Shown here one piece after another: positions 8,390 to 16,700 of a DNA stretch of 29,193 nucleotides (its first letter is position 1; the number at the start of each line of letters is the position of its first letter). The stretch is from a bacterium Ga0077546. Its GTDB lineage: Bacteria; Cyanobacteriota; Vampirovibrionia; Obscuribacterales; Obscuribacteraceae. The position numbers were made by a program, and so were the translations under genes. Where the stretch lies: positions 1 through 29,193 of the forward strand of contig LNEX01000465.1 of assembly GCA_001464165.1 (NCBI GenBank). The letters run 5' to 3'. The notes under the pieces were generated by a model. The model saw only the letters and a list, made by a program, of their open reading frames with translations, did not search any database and was not told the DNA's origin.

Positions 8390-9967
8390 TTACCTGTAAG
8401 CCCGCAGTAATTGAGCCGACAAAGCTTCGGCCAAAATGCTTCGAGCTTGCATCTGCATCTTCTCCGCTTCAGCCTTGCGACCACTGCTAAGCATAACCAT
8501 CACATAATCTTGCAAGCAGGCAGCAACAAAGACGCTGCGCCTCCCCGTTGCATTGGCAATGCTAGAAAGGGCCCAAGCATAATGATTGCGTGAGTCTTCG
8601 AGCTTACCTTGCGAATAATCAAGAAAAGCCAATTCATTCAAGCGCTGAGCCACTTCAAAAGTTTGGGCCTGCAAGGGAATGACGGCCAGATCTGAATGAT
8701 CTACACCACTAGCGGTATCACCAGCAGCTTTGGCTTGTTCAGTGATGAGCGCAAGTAAGACCTTCAAACGTTGCACTGATAAATCATCTGGAGCATAAAC
8801 CGATTGATAAATTTCGAGTGCTCTTTCTAAAAGCGGGCGCGCCTCGCTGTAGCGATGCTGTTCCACATAGACTGCCGCTAGGCCCTTCAAGTCACGGGCA
8901 ACACTGGGATGCGTAGGCCCCAGAGTCTTAACATCAATAGCCACCATGCGCTCGTAATACTCTATTTGGTCGCTCTTATTGGCACTATTGCTAGGATCCG
9001 CGCCAGAAGAAGAAGAAGAAGGCAAAGAAGAAAGCAGCTGCGCCACGGTAGAGAAGCTCTCTACTGCGCCGTCATTATCAATAACAATACGACCGTTATT
9101 GAGGTTAGCTCCATTAGCATTAGGCTGAGCCTGAATCTGTTTCTGTCGCTCCAGCTCTTGCTGCCAGGCTGATTGCGGCACAGCCCTGGTCTTGCCAAGC
9201 TCTTGCACTTGATCTTTGAGCAATTCTTTTTCGTATTGCGAAGCTAATATTTTGGCGGGCCCTGTATATTTGTGCAAGAGATCAAGATAGTCACTGAGAA
9301 GCTCCAACAAAGGCTCACTTGAAGGCAGCGCACGCTGCGCCATCATAATGCGCAAAGAGGAGCGGTAGTTGTCCTCAGCATCACGGTACGGTCCATCTTG
9401 CGACAAAGCATGGCCAAGATGATGCAAACAATTGGCTAGTTCAAAGCTCTGGGGTCCAATATTACTTTGGGCTAAATTAGCAGCTCTCTGGTAGAACTCA
9501 GCTGCTTTTTTATACTGACCTTCTACCTCAGTGACACTACCCATGGTGAGCAGCACTGGTACGAGCTTGACACTTTCCTTGCCGTATTCGCGCTCAAGTT
9601 GTTTTAGCGACTGGCGATAAAGCTTCCACGGCTCTTCCTGATAATCTTCTGTATGCAAGACGTCAGCTAGACTTTGCAGACACAAGACCAAGTCATCCAC
9701 ACTGTGGGGCTCTCGTTTAACTGAACGCAAGGCCTGCCGAAATGAAACTTCTGCTTCCGGCAGTGACTTAGAAGCAAGCTGCTTGCGCCCCTGCTCTAAG
9801 AAAGTACGCCAATAACCAGTATTTGCTAAATCTGTTGTAATTGTTTTAGTGCTAACTTTGGCACTCGTTTTAGAGCTGGCAGCGCTGGCCGAAAACATCA
9901 GCGCTAGGGTCAGGGCTAACGCGCAAGCCCGCAGAGCCGAGTCAGTCAAAGGGACGGCTAATTTCAC
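8390..9967 (-). CDS. exported TPR-repeat protein, 525 aa
   Basis: The product carries a signal peptide ('LRACALALTLALMFSASAAS', residues about 12-31) and TPR units in two blocks. The first covers about 53-200 ('LLTMGSVTEVEGQYKKAAEF', 'CLHHLGHALSQDGPYRDAED') and the second about 360-520 ('DLKGLAAVYVEQHRYSEARP', 'RLNELAFLDYSQGKLEDSRN'). A linker near residue 316 has a run of serines encoded by a (GAA)5 tract. TPR arrays are protein-interaction scaffolds; the partner is unknown. The start is GTG at 9967, which overlaps the stop of the upstream TPR gene as GTGA, so translation is probably coupled. It is a likely paralogue of its upstream neighbour. Its end is 2 bp from the stop of the gene on the opposite strand. 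Confidence 0.85.
   Translation of the reverse strand: MKLAVPLTDSALRACALALTLALMFSASAASSKTSAKVSTKTITTDLANTGYWRTFLEQGRKQLASKSLPEAEVSFRQALRSVKREPHSVDDLVLCLQSLADVLHTEDYQEEPWKLYRQSLKQLEREYGKESVKLVPVLLTMGSVTEVEGQYKKAAEFYQRAANLAQSNIGPQSFELANCLHHLGHALSQDGPYRDAEDNYRSSLRIMMAQRALPSSEPLLELLSDYLDLLHKYTGPAKILASQYEKELLKDQVQELGKTRAVPQSAWQQELERQKQIQAQPNANGANLNNGRIVIDNDGAVESFSTVAQLLSSLPSSSSSGADPSNSANKSDQIEYYERMVAIDVKTLGPTHPSVARDLKGLAAVYVEQHRYSEARPLLERALEIYQSVYAPDDLSVQRLKVLLALITEQAKAAGDTASGVDHSDLAVIPLQAQTFEVAQRLNELAFLDYSQGKLEDSRNHYAWALSSIANATGRRSVFVAACLQDYVMVMLSSGRKAEAEKMQMQARSILAEALSAQLLRAYR
9006..9020 (+). repeat. (GAA)5 trinucleotide tract
   Basis: Five perfect GAA units lie inside the 525-aa TPR gene. On the coding (-) strand they give a run of TCT serine codons in the linker between the two TPR blocks. 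Such tracts can change length by slippage, which here would keep the frame. Confidence 0.7.
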
Positions 9968-11565
9968 TGACTGGGACCGTCCGGCGATGCATCTTCAATC
10001 TTGCGTGCCCGAGCATTTAAAACTTTAGCCTCGGCCGCACGGTTATCGGCCTTGAGCAAAATAGCATAGTTGCGAAGAACAGCTGCAACACTCTCATGAT
10101 TGGGGCCAAAGGCCTTCTCACGAATAGCCAAAGCGCGCTTGTACAGTGGCTCAGCCTCACTGTAGCGTTTCTGATCGCGCAGCACGCGAGCTAAATTGTT
10201 GAGAGCCGTAGCAAGTTCTTCTGACTCTTGCCCCTGGTCGCGAATACGCACAGTTTCTTGGAAGAAGCCCAAAGCTTGATCGTCTTTACCTTGTTCTTTA
10301 TAGAGCAAAGCAAGATCATTAGTTGTCACTGCTACAGCGGGGCTATTGGCTCCCAGAGTGGCTTTGCGTATAGACAATGCCCTGGTCAAAAGCGGTTCAG
10401 CCAGGTCAAATTTCTCTTGCTCTCGATAAAGCTCTTCCAAATTAGTGAGAGCATTAGCAACATCTACGCCGTTGGCTCCTTCTTCTTTCTCGTATATTTC
10501 AAGAGCACCTTTGAGCAAAGTCTCGACTTCATCATATTTAGCTTGCGGCATCAAAGCAAGAGCAAGATTTTGCATGCGATCAGCTATAGCCGTAGGTTTA
10601 GCGCCAGCAATACCCTTCTGCAGCTCAAGGGCTTTGCGATACTGAGCTTCTGCCGACTTGTAATCGCCCAGTTCACGGTAAACCATGGCCAAATTATCTA
10701 CGGCAATTATTACATCAGCAGGATTAGCACTGGGATCACCAGCAAGTACATCAACAGCTTGTTTCATCAAAGGCTCAGCCTTATCAAACTGTTGCTTCTC
10801 TCGGTAAGTACGGGCCAAATTATTTAAGGCTGCGGCCTTATTATGAGCAGCATTCTGCTCCCGCCCACTGCTGTCGGCAGTGTCAGCCAGCTCATTCACT
10901 TGCTTATAGACAGCTTCTGCTTCGTCAGCTTTACCTTGTTTGCGCAAAACCACAGCCAAGTTATTCATGGCCACAGTCTGGCCAGACTTATTCTTCGTGT
11001 CTTCCATCAGTTTGACTACGCGGCGCAATGTCTTCTCAGCGTCGGCCAATTGGCCCGCATCTGAATACATAGAAGCCAAACCAGTAAGGAAGGGCGCTAA
11101 TTTAGCGTCGCTGGCGCTCGTATTTTTCTCAATAATGGCAATGGCGCGCTCATACTGAGCCTTAGCTAAATCGAACTTACCTTGACGGCGATATAACTGG
11201 GCCAAATTGCCCAAAGTGGCCGGCACAGAAAAGTCACCTTTTTCGCCTAACTTCTCTTTAATGGTCAGAGCCTTGTTCAAATTGGCTTCAGCTTCAGCAT
11301 ACTTACCCTGTGCTTCATAAACCAGGGCTAGATCGTTATAGGTTTTGGCTAAAAACTTATCTTCAAGCTTAGAGCTGAGACACTCGTCAGCAGCATCGCT
11401 GTAGAGCTTTATGGCTTTGTCATAGTCTTTGCTCTGGGCTGCACTCTGGGCATCGTTTAAGAGTTTTTCCCATTCAACAGCCCCAGCGTGTGCGGTCAAA
11501 TTGGCAGTTACCAACAGAGCGGCAATTCCGACAGTGCCAATGATTGCGGCTTTTAGCTGTCTCAC
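9964..11565 (-). CDS. exported TPR-repeat protein, about 12 units, 533 aa
   Basis: After a signal peptide ('AAIIGTVGIAALLVTANLTA', cleavage probably after 'AHA') almost the whole chain is tandem TPR units of 33-42 residues. Examples are 'TYNDLALVYEAQGKYAEAEA', 'ATLGNLAQLYRRQGKFDLAK' and 'ALNNLARVLRDQKRYSEAEP'. The 42-residue spacing and 'NLAxLYxxQGKxxxAE' signature match the kinesin-light-chain-like TPR subgroup. The start is the GTG at 11565: GAGGAG lies exactly 6 nt upstream, and a promoter with TATAGT (11594-11599) would place the transcript start downstream of the alternative GTG at 11592. It is the first gene of a two-gene operon with the 525-aa TPR protein, overlapping it by GTGA. It probably acts as a periplasmic or outer-surface scaffold; ligands are unknown. 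Confidence 0.9.
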   Translation of the reverse strand: MRQLKAAIIGTVGIAALLVTANLTAHAGAVEWEKLLNDAQSAAQSKDYDKAIKLYSDAADECLSSKLEDKFLAKTYNDLALVYEAQGKYAEAEANLNKALTIKEKLGEKGDFSVPATLGNLAQLYRRQGKFDLAKAQYERAIAIIEKNTSASDAKLAPFLTGLASMYSDAGQLADAEKTLRRVVKLMEDTKNKSGQTVAMNNLAVVLRKQGKADEAEAVYKQVNELADTADSSGREQNAAHNKAAALNNLARTYREKQQFDKAEPLMKQAVDVLAGDPSANPADVIIAVDNLAMVYRELGDYKSAEAQYRKALELQKGIAGAKPTAIADRMQNLALALMPQAKYDEVETLLKGALEIYEKEEGANGVDVANALTNLEELYREQEKFDLAEPLLTRALSIRKATLGANSPAVAVTTNDLALLYKEQGKDDQALGFFQETVRIRDQGQESEELATALNNLARVLRDQKRYSEAEPLYKRALAIREKAFGPNHESVAAVLRNYAILLKADNRAAEAKVLNARARKIEDASPDGPSQ

Positions 11566-11571
11566 AAAAAA

Positions 11572-11577
11572 CTCCTC
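11572..11577 (-). promoter_or_regulatory. ribosome binding site GAGGAG deciding the TPR gene start
   Basis: GAGGAG followed by six T bases and then GTG (11565-11563). The spacing is optimal, so this site decides in favour of the GTG start at 11565 over the upstream GTG at 11592. Confidence 0.75.
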
Positions 11578-11593
11578 GAAAAAGACATGCACT

Positions 11594-11620
11594 ACTATAT
11601 CAGCGCAATCATACTGACAA
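11594..11620 (-). promoter_or_regulatory. probable sigma70-type promoter of the TPR operon
   Basis: On the minus strand TTGTCA (11620-11615) and TATAGT (11599-11594) each match 5 of 6 consensus bases. The spacer is 15 bp, shorter than the ideal 17. The start site would fall near 11587, about 20 nt before the GTG at 11565 and downstream of the alternative start codon at 11592. Confidence 0.5.
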
Positions 11621-11658
11621 GCTTCTAGAATCAGCTCTGTACTTAAACCGCAGCTAAA

Positions 11659-12468
11659 CTATTTTAATAAGATGGTGCGCACAAGCTTGAAGATAGCGCG
11701 ATCTGGCAGCACTTTGCGCAAGGCCAGCATCGCTTCAGAATTTACAGGATAACGCAGCCGCCATGAGCTATCTGTGGCAGCCTCATAAACCGTATGTGCC
11801 ACCCCGGAAGGCCCCGGTGCAGACATGCCCTCTTTGTGCATAAGCGGTAGCGCTTTAGCGACAAAAGTATCGTAGGCAGTTAGACCTTCTTTAACCACCA
11901 AATCTTGACTGCGGTCATAAAAAGGGGTCTTTATCGGCCCGGGCTCGATCAACTTTACTCGAATATTGAACTGTCTCAACTCATACTGCAAAGACTCTGA
12001 GAAGCCTTCCACAGCGAACTTAGAAGCATGATAGACACTATAAAGAGGGAAGGTGACGCGACCACCAACCGAAGAAATATTGATGATTGTTCCTGATTGG
12101 CGCTCACGCATGGCTGGCAGAGCTTCGCGGGTGACATTCATTAAGCCAAAAACATTAGTAGCAAATTGTCGCTCCACACCCTCGATGGAGCTGGCCTCAA
12201 AAGCACCGACCATACCGTAGCCGGCATTATTGACAACGACATCAATGGCTTCATGTTTGGCTAGACCATCACTGAGCGCCTGGCGGATACTGGCCAAATC
12301 AGTGACGTCAAGCTGCAGCACTGTCACTCCCGGCAAAGTAGCCAGTTCACCGGCGTGATCCGGGTTGCGCATTGTCGCCAGAACATTCCATTTTCTGCGA
12401 GAAAACAGGCGCACAGTTGCTTCGCCACTGGATGCCCCTGTAATCAAAATTGTCTTTGTTTCTGACAT
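11659..12468 (-). CDS. SDR family oxidoreductase with shortened cofactor motif
   Basis: This is a classical short-chain dehydrogenase/reductase of about 269 aa, normally an NAD(P)-dependent carbonyl/hydroxyl oxidoreductase with a Rossmann fold. Numbering from the ATG at 12468, it shows the NNAG motif (80-83), the catalytic Ser133 ('INISSVGG'), Tyr146 and Lys150 ('YHASK'), and the 'EPGPIKTPF' cofactor loop. The glycine-rich loop reads 'ILITGASSGEATVRLF', whereas the family has TGxxxGxG; two residues (expected Ile-Gly after the second Gly) are absent, which may weaken cofactor binding. Several in-frame starts exist (GTG 12480, ATG 12474, ATG 12468). I prefer 12468, about 7 nt after GGGTGGG. It follows the ammonium transporter gene by about 45 bp on the same strand and is probably co-transcribed. 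The substrate is unknown. Confidence 0.88.
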   Translation of the reverse strand: MSETKTILITGASSGEATVRLFSRRKWNVLATMRNPDHAGELATLPGVTVLQLDVTDLASIRQALSDGLAKHEAIDVVVNNAGYGMVGAFEASSIEGVERQFATNVFGLMNVTREALPAMRERQSGTIINISSVGGRVTFPLYSVYHASKFAVEGFSESLQYELRQFNIRVKLIEPGPIKTPFYDRSQDLVVKEGLTAYDTFVAKALPLMHKEGMSAPGPSGVAHTVYEAATDSSWRLRYPVNSEAMLALRKVLPDRAIFKLVRTILLK

Positions 12469-12513
12469 TGACATACCCACCCATGCTAGTACAACTGATA
12501 TTACTACTATTAG

Positions 12514-13746
12514 TTAGCTAAAAATCAGTGGTCTTTCGGCCTCTTCACCGTAGTGATACAGATCAAGACCCAGCTCTTGCTCTGATTGACTGGCTGTGAA
12601 ATTGATAAAGTGGTCTACAACCTTGGCGATAACATAAGTGCCAACAAAGGTAAAAATCCAAACGGCTACAACAGAAGCCAACTGAGCAAAAAATAAGTGA
12701 GTGTTGCCGTAAATCAAGCCGTCTGCTCCACCGGGGTTAATTGCCTTACTGGCGAAAATACCAGTAGCCAAAGCGCCCCAGGTGCCAGCCATACCGTGGC
12801 AAGCACAAACATCTAACGAGTCTTGAATTTTGAGATGCTCAGATAGCTTAATTGAGAAGAAAGCAACAATGGCACCAACTGCACCAATGATAATGGCAGC
12901 AGCAACATCAACGTAACCACAAGCTGGGGTGATGGCCACCAAACCAACGACAGCACCAGTGGCTGCTCCCACTGCGGTATTCTTGCCTTCTCTGCTGCTT
13001 ACTACCATCCAGGTGAGAGCAGCAGCGGCGGCCGCTACTGTGGTCGTCACCAAGGCTTGAGCAGCGGCAGCATTAGCACCAAGGGCGCTACCACCATTAA
13101 AGCCAAACCAACCGAACCAGAGCAAGACCGCACCAAACAAAGTCAGCGGTACGCTATCGGGTTGAAAGCGACCATCAATAGCCCGCTTCTTGCGCCTGAG
13201 GGCAATACAAATTGCCAGAGCAGCTACTCCAGCCGTTATGTGCACAACGGTTCCACCGGCAAAATCTAGCGAACCAAGGGTCTTCAACCAACCGCCATCC
13301 CCCCAAACCCAGTGAGCCACGGGGTCATAGATCAAGGTAGTCCACAAAAGGGTGAAGAGCATAAATGACTTAAAACGCACCCGCTCCACAAAAGCACCAG
13401 CAATGAGAGCTGGTGTGATGATGGCAAACTTCATTTGAAAAAGCATAAAGGCTAAATGCGGAATATTAGGGGCATAGCTGGTCACGCTATTAATGCCAAT
13501 ACTGCCCAGACCGCACCAGGAAAGATCGCCGATGATATGACCAACGTCTTTGCCGAAGCAAAGGGAATAACCAAACAGAACCCATTGCATAGTGACAATC
13601 AAGAGACTGCCAAAAGTAAGCATGATGCACGAGAGCAAATTTTTGCGCTCAACCATGCCACCATAGAACAAACCAATCGCCGGTGTCATGAGCATCACCA
13701 AAGACGAAGACATCAAAACCCAAGCAGTATCACCAGTATTTATCAA
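12514..13746 (-). CDS. amt: ammonium transporter (Amt family)
   Basis: This 410-aa membrane channel imports ammonium/ammonia. It begins with the family N-terminus 'INTGDTAWVLMSS' and shows about 11 hydrophobic segments. Visible functional residues are the Phe gate pair (F104 in 'FQMKFA', F215 in 'WFGWFGFNGGS'), D161 ('LDFAGGTVVH') and the twin histidines H169 and H317 ('CACHGMAGTWGA'). The C-terminal tail 'LGLDLYHYGEEAERP' is the cytoplasmic segment that in AmtB contacts the PII protein GlnK. No cleavable signal peptide is seen, unlike many Amt proteins. The start codon is TTG at 13746, because the next ATG (in 'VLMSS') would cut into TM1. It begins 1 bp after the glutamate synthase stop, so the two are co-transcribed and probably coupled. 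No glnK gene follows. Confidence 0.95.
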   Translation of the reverse strand: MINTGDTAWVLMSSSLVMLMTPAIGLFYGGMVERKNLLSCIMLTFGSLLIVTMQWVLFGYSLCFGKDVGHIIGDLSWCGLGSIGINSVTSYAPNIPHLAFMLFQMKFAIITPALIAGAFVERVRFKSFMLFTLLWTTLIYDPVAHWVWGDGGWLKTLGSLDFAGGTVVHITAGVAALAICIALRRKKRAIDGRFQPDSVPLTLFGAVLLWFGWFGFNGGSALGANAAAAQALVTTTVAAAAAALTWMVVSSREGKNTAVGAATGAVVGLVAITPACGYVDVAAAIIIGAVGAIVAFFSIKLSEHLKIQDSLDVCACHGMAGTWGALATGIFASKAINPGGADGLIYGNTHLFFAQLASVVAVWIFTFVGTYVIAKVVDHFINFTASQSEQELGLDLYHYGEEAERPLIFS

Positions 13747-13747
13747 A

Positions 13748-16700
13748 TTAGCTTATCCCTAAGAGCAGGTCATCTGAGGCCTTCAAGAGCTGGTTATCTT
13801 CCTCACCAATTGGCACAATCAGCAAGAACTGCGGCAAGTAAGCCTCCCAGTTTTGCAAGATATCCAGGGCTCTTTGACTAGCAGTGGCTTGATGATGACG
13901 CTCAATCAACTGGCGCAGGTAGGCAGCGGCAGGGCCAGTCACGGCACTCAAGCGCTTATCAGCCTCGCCACAGTAGTTAGCTCTGAACTTAGTATCACTA
14001 TCAAGTACATAGGCCAGACCACCAGTCATTCCAGCCGCGAAATTACGACCAACGGGGCCAAGCACGGCAACAGCACCACCAGTCATATACTCACAACAGT
14101 GATCACCGCTACCTTCAACCACTGCCACAGCACCCGAATTGCGCACAGCAAAACGTTCACCGGCCTGCCCGGCACAATAAAGGTAGCCGCCTGTAGCACC
14201 ATAGAGGCAAGTATTTCCGGCAATGACATTCTGCCAAGAATGCTTATAAATTGGGGCCGTCTGCGGGAACTTAATAACGATAGTACCGCCGCTCATACCT
14301 TTGCCAACATAGTCATTGGCTTCGCCAGTGAGAGTAAGCTTGATGTTATCGACAATGAAAGCACCAAAACTCTGACCAGCTGAGCCTTTAAAGCGCAAGG
14401 CAATGCGCCCTTTAAAGCCAGTATCACCATAGAGCTTAGCGAGAGTACCGCCAATGCGGGCCCCCACACTGCGATCTGTATTCTTGATGGCATAGGCTTT
14501 AACCACATCGCCATGGTGAGCAATAGCAGCTTGCACTTCGGCGTCGGCTAATATTTGATCGTTGAGGCCGCTGAGATCTGTATGGGGAGATACCTGAGGC
14601 AGCCGCCAGGCCTCGCTATCTTTGCTATTTTTGCTCAGAGGCGAAAATTCAGCCTTCTCCAGCAGAAAATCTAAATTGACTTGTTCTACCTTATGAGGTT
14701 TAACATCAGGCTTAACTTTCAACAGCTCAGCCCGACCAAGCACTTCGTCCAGCGAGCTATAACCAAGCTGCGCCAGGGTCATGCGCACCTCTTCGGCAAT
14801 GAAGAGAAAGAAGTCAACGATCTGTTCTGGCACCCCAGTAAACTTCTCTCTTAGTTTCTCTTTTTGACTGGTGATACCAACCGGGCAATTATTAGTGTGG
14901 CAAACCCGCGCCATTATGCAGCCTTCGGCAATCAGTGCAATCGAACCAAAGCCATACTCATTAGCACCAAGCATAGCCGCCATCACCACTTCCCAGCCCG
15001 AGCGCAAGCCACCATCGACACGCAACAAGACTCGATGGCGCAAGTCATTGCCGATAAGAGCGCGATGCACTTCTACCAGACCCAGCTCCCACGGTGCGCC
15101 GGCATGCTTAATTGAACTCAAGGCCGATGCCCCGGTGCCACCATCGTTGCCCGAGACCTGAACGATATCGGCGTTAGCTTTAGCCACACCAACAGCCACA
15201 GCGCCAATGCCCACTTCCGCCACCAACTTCACTGAAATTTGCGCCTGGGCGCTCACTTGTCTGAGGTCATATATGAGCTGTGAGAGATCTTCAATGGAAT
15301 AAATGTCGTGGTGCGGCGGAGGCGAAATCAATTGCATGCCTTCTTTAGCCCGACGCAACTTAGCAATGTAAGGCGACACTTTGTGGGCTGGCAACTGACC
15401 ACCCTCGCCCGGTTTCGCCCCCTGGGCGATTTTGATCTCGAGCTGCTGAGCGGTGACCAAATACTCTGGCGTCACACCAAAGCGAGCCGAAGCTACCTGG
15501 CGCACGGCAGAGCTAGCGCTGTCACCAGGCTTAAGGCCGCGCAAGCCGGGGAAACTCTCGCTAGTTCCGTCGGCTTTAACATCAGCAATGGCATAGTAAC
15601 GCAAGGGGTCTTCGCCCCCTTCACCAGAATTAGACTTGGCCCCAAGCCTGTTCATAGCTATGGCCAAGACTTCGTGGGCTTCTTTAGAGAGTGCTCCCAG
15701 TGACATACCACCGGTGCAAAAGCGTTTTACAATTTCAGCGGCCGGTTCAACTTGATCTAGAGCTATGGCCCCTCGGTCAGAAGCAAAAGTGAGCATATCG
15801 CGCAAAGCCAGAGGCGGCCGCTCCCGCACCAGGGCCGAGTACTGACGAAACTGCTCTTGCCGTTCTTGAATGCTTACTACTTTGCGGCTGATACCGAGAG
15901 CCGAATGCAGCGCTTTAACGATCTTTGGATTATTGCCATGATACTCACCGCCAGGGCGAGAGCTCATCATGCCATAGTTGATTAGCTGTTTATGACTGAA
16001 AGGAAAAGCACGACGATGGCAATCAAGAAGATCGCGCTCAATATCGTCAATCTCTAAACCACCTATACGCGACGGTGTGCCAACGAAGCAGCGCTCCACA
16101 ACGTTTTCACCCAGACCAATACATTCAAATATCTGGGCACCGATGTAACTCGACAAAGATGAAATACCCATCTTCGATAGAACTTTTTGCAAACCTTCTT
16201 CAATCGCTGCTCTAAAATTAGCCTGGGCCGTCTCATTGGACAGCTCCACTAGACTGATCACCGCGCTATCGCCGCAAGAGTGGCGCACAATTTCTAGAGC
16301 AAGATAAGGACAGACAGCCTGAGCACCATAGCCAAAGAGGCAAGCGAAATGATGGGTTGTCCAGGCTTGGGCCGTCTCCAGCACAATCGAACATTCTAGC
16401 CTCAGGCCTTGACGAATAAGCTCGTGGTGCACGGCCGCCACAGCTAATAAGGCTGGAATAGCAACCCTTTCAGAGTTAACACCACGGTCGCTCAATATTA
16501 GTACTGACTTGTGGTCCCGCACTGCCTCAACGGCTCTCTTGCACAGATTGCTCAGTGCCTTATCTAAGTTATTCTCGCTGGGCAAGAAGAGCAACGAAAC
16601 TATTTCTGAAGCAAATGCTTTGTCTTCGGTGCCAAGGTGTATCAGTTTATCCAGCTCTCTTTCATTGAGAATTGGAGTGCTCAAATGTATTGACTTTGCC

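Noticed and set aside
10228..10827. A 199-codon open frame on the + strand
   Set aside because: It lies wholly antisense inside the TPR gene, whose own frame has clear repeats. Long antisense frames are expected from repeated TPR codons.
13853..14383. A 176-codon + strand frame
   Set aside because: Antisense to the C-terminal GXGXG domain of gltB, which is certain. No start signal and no recognisable protein.
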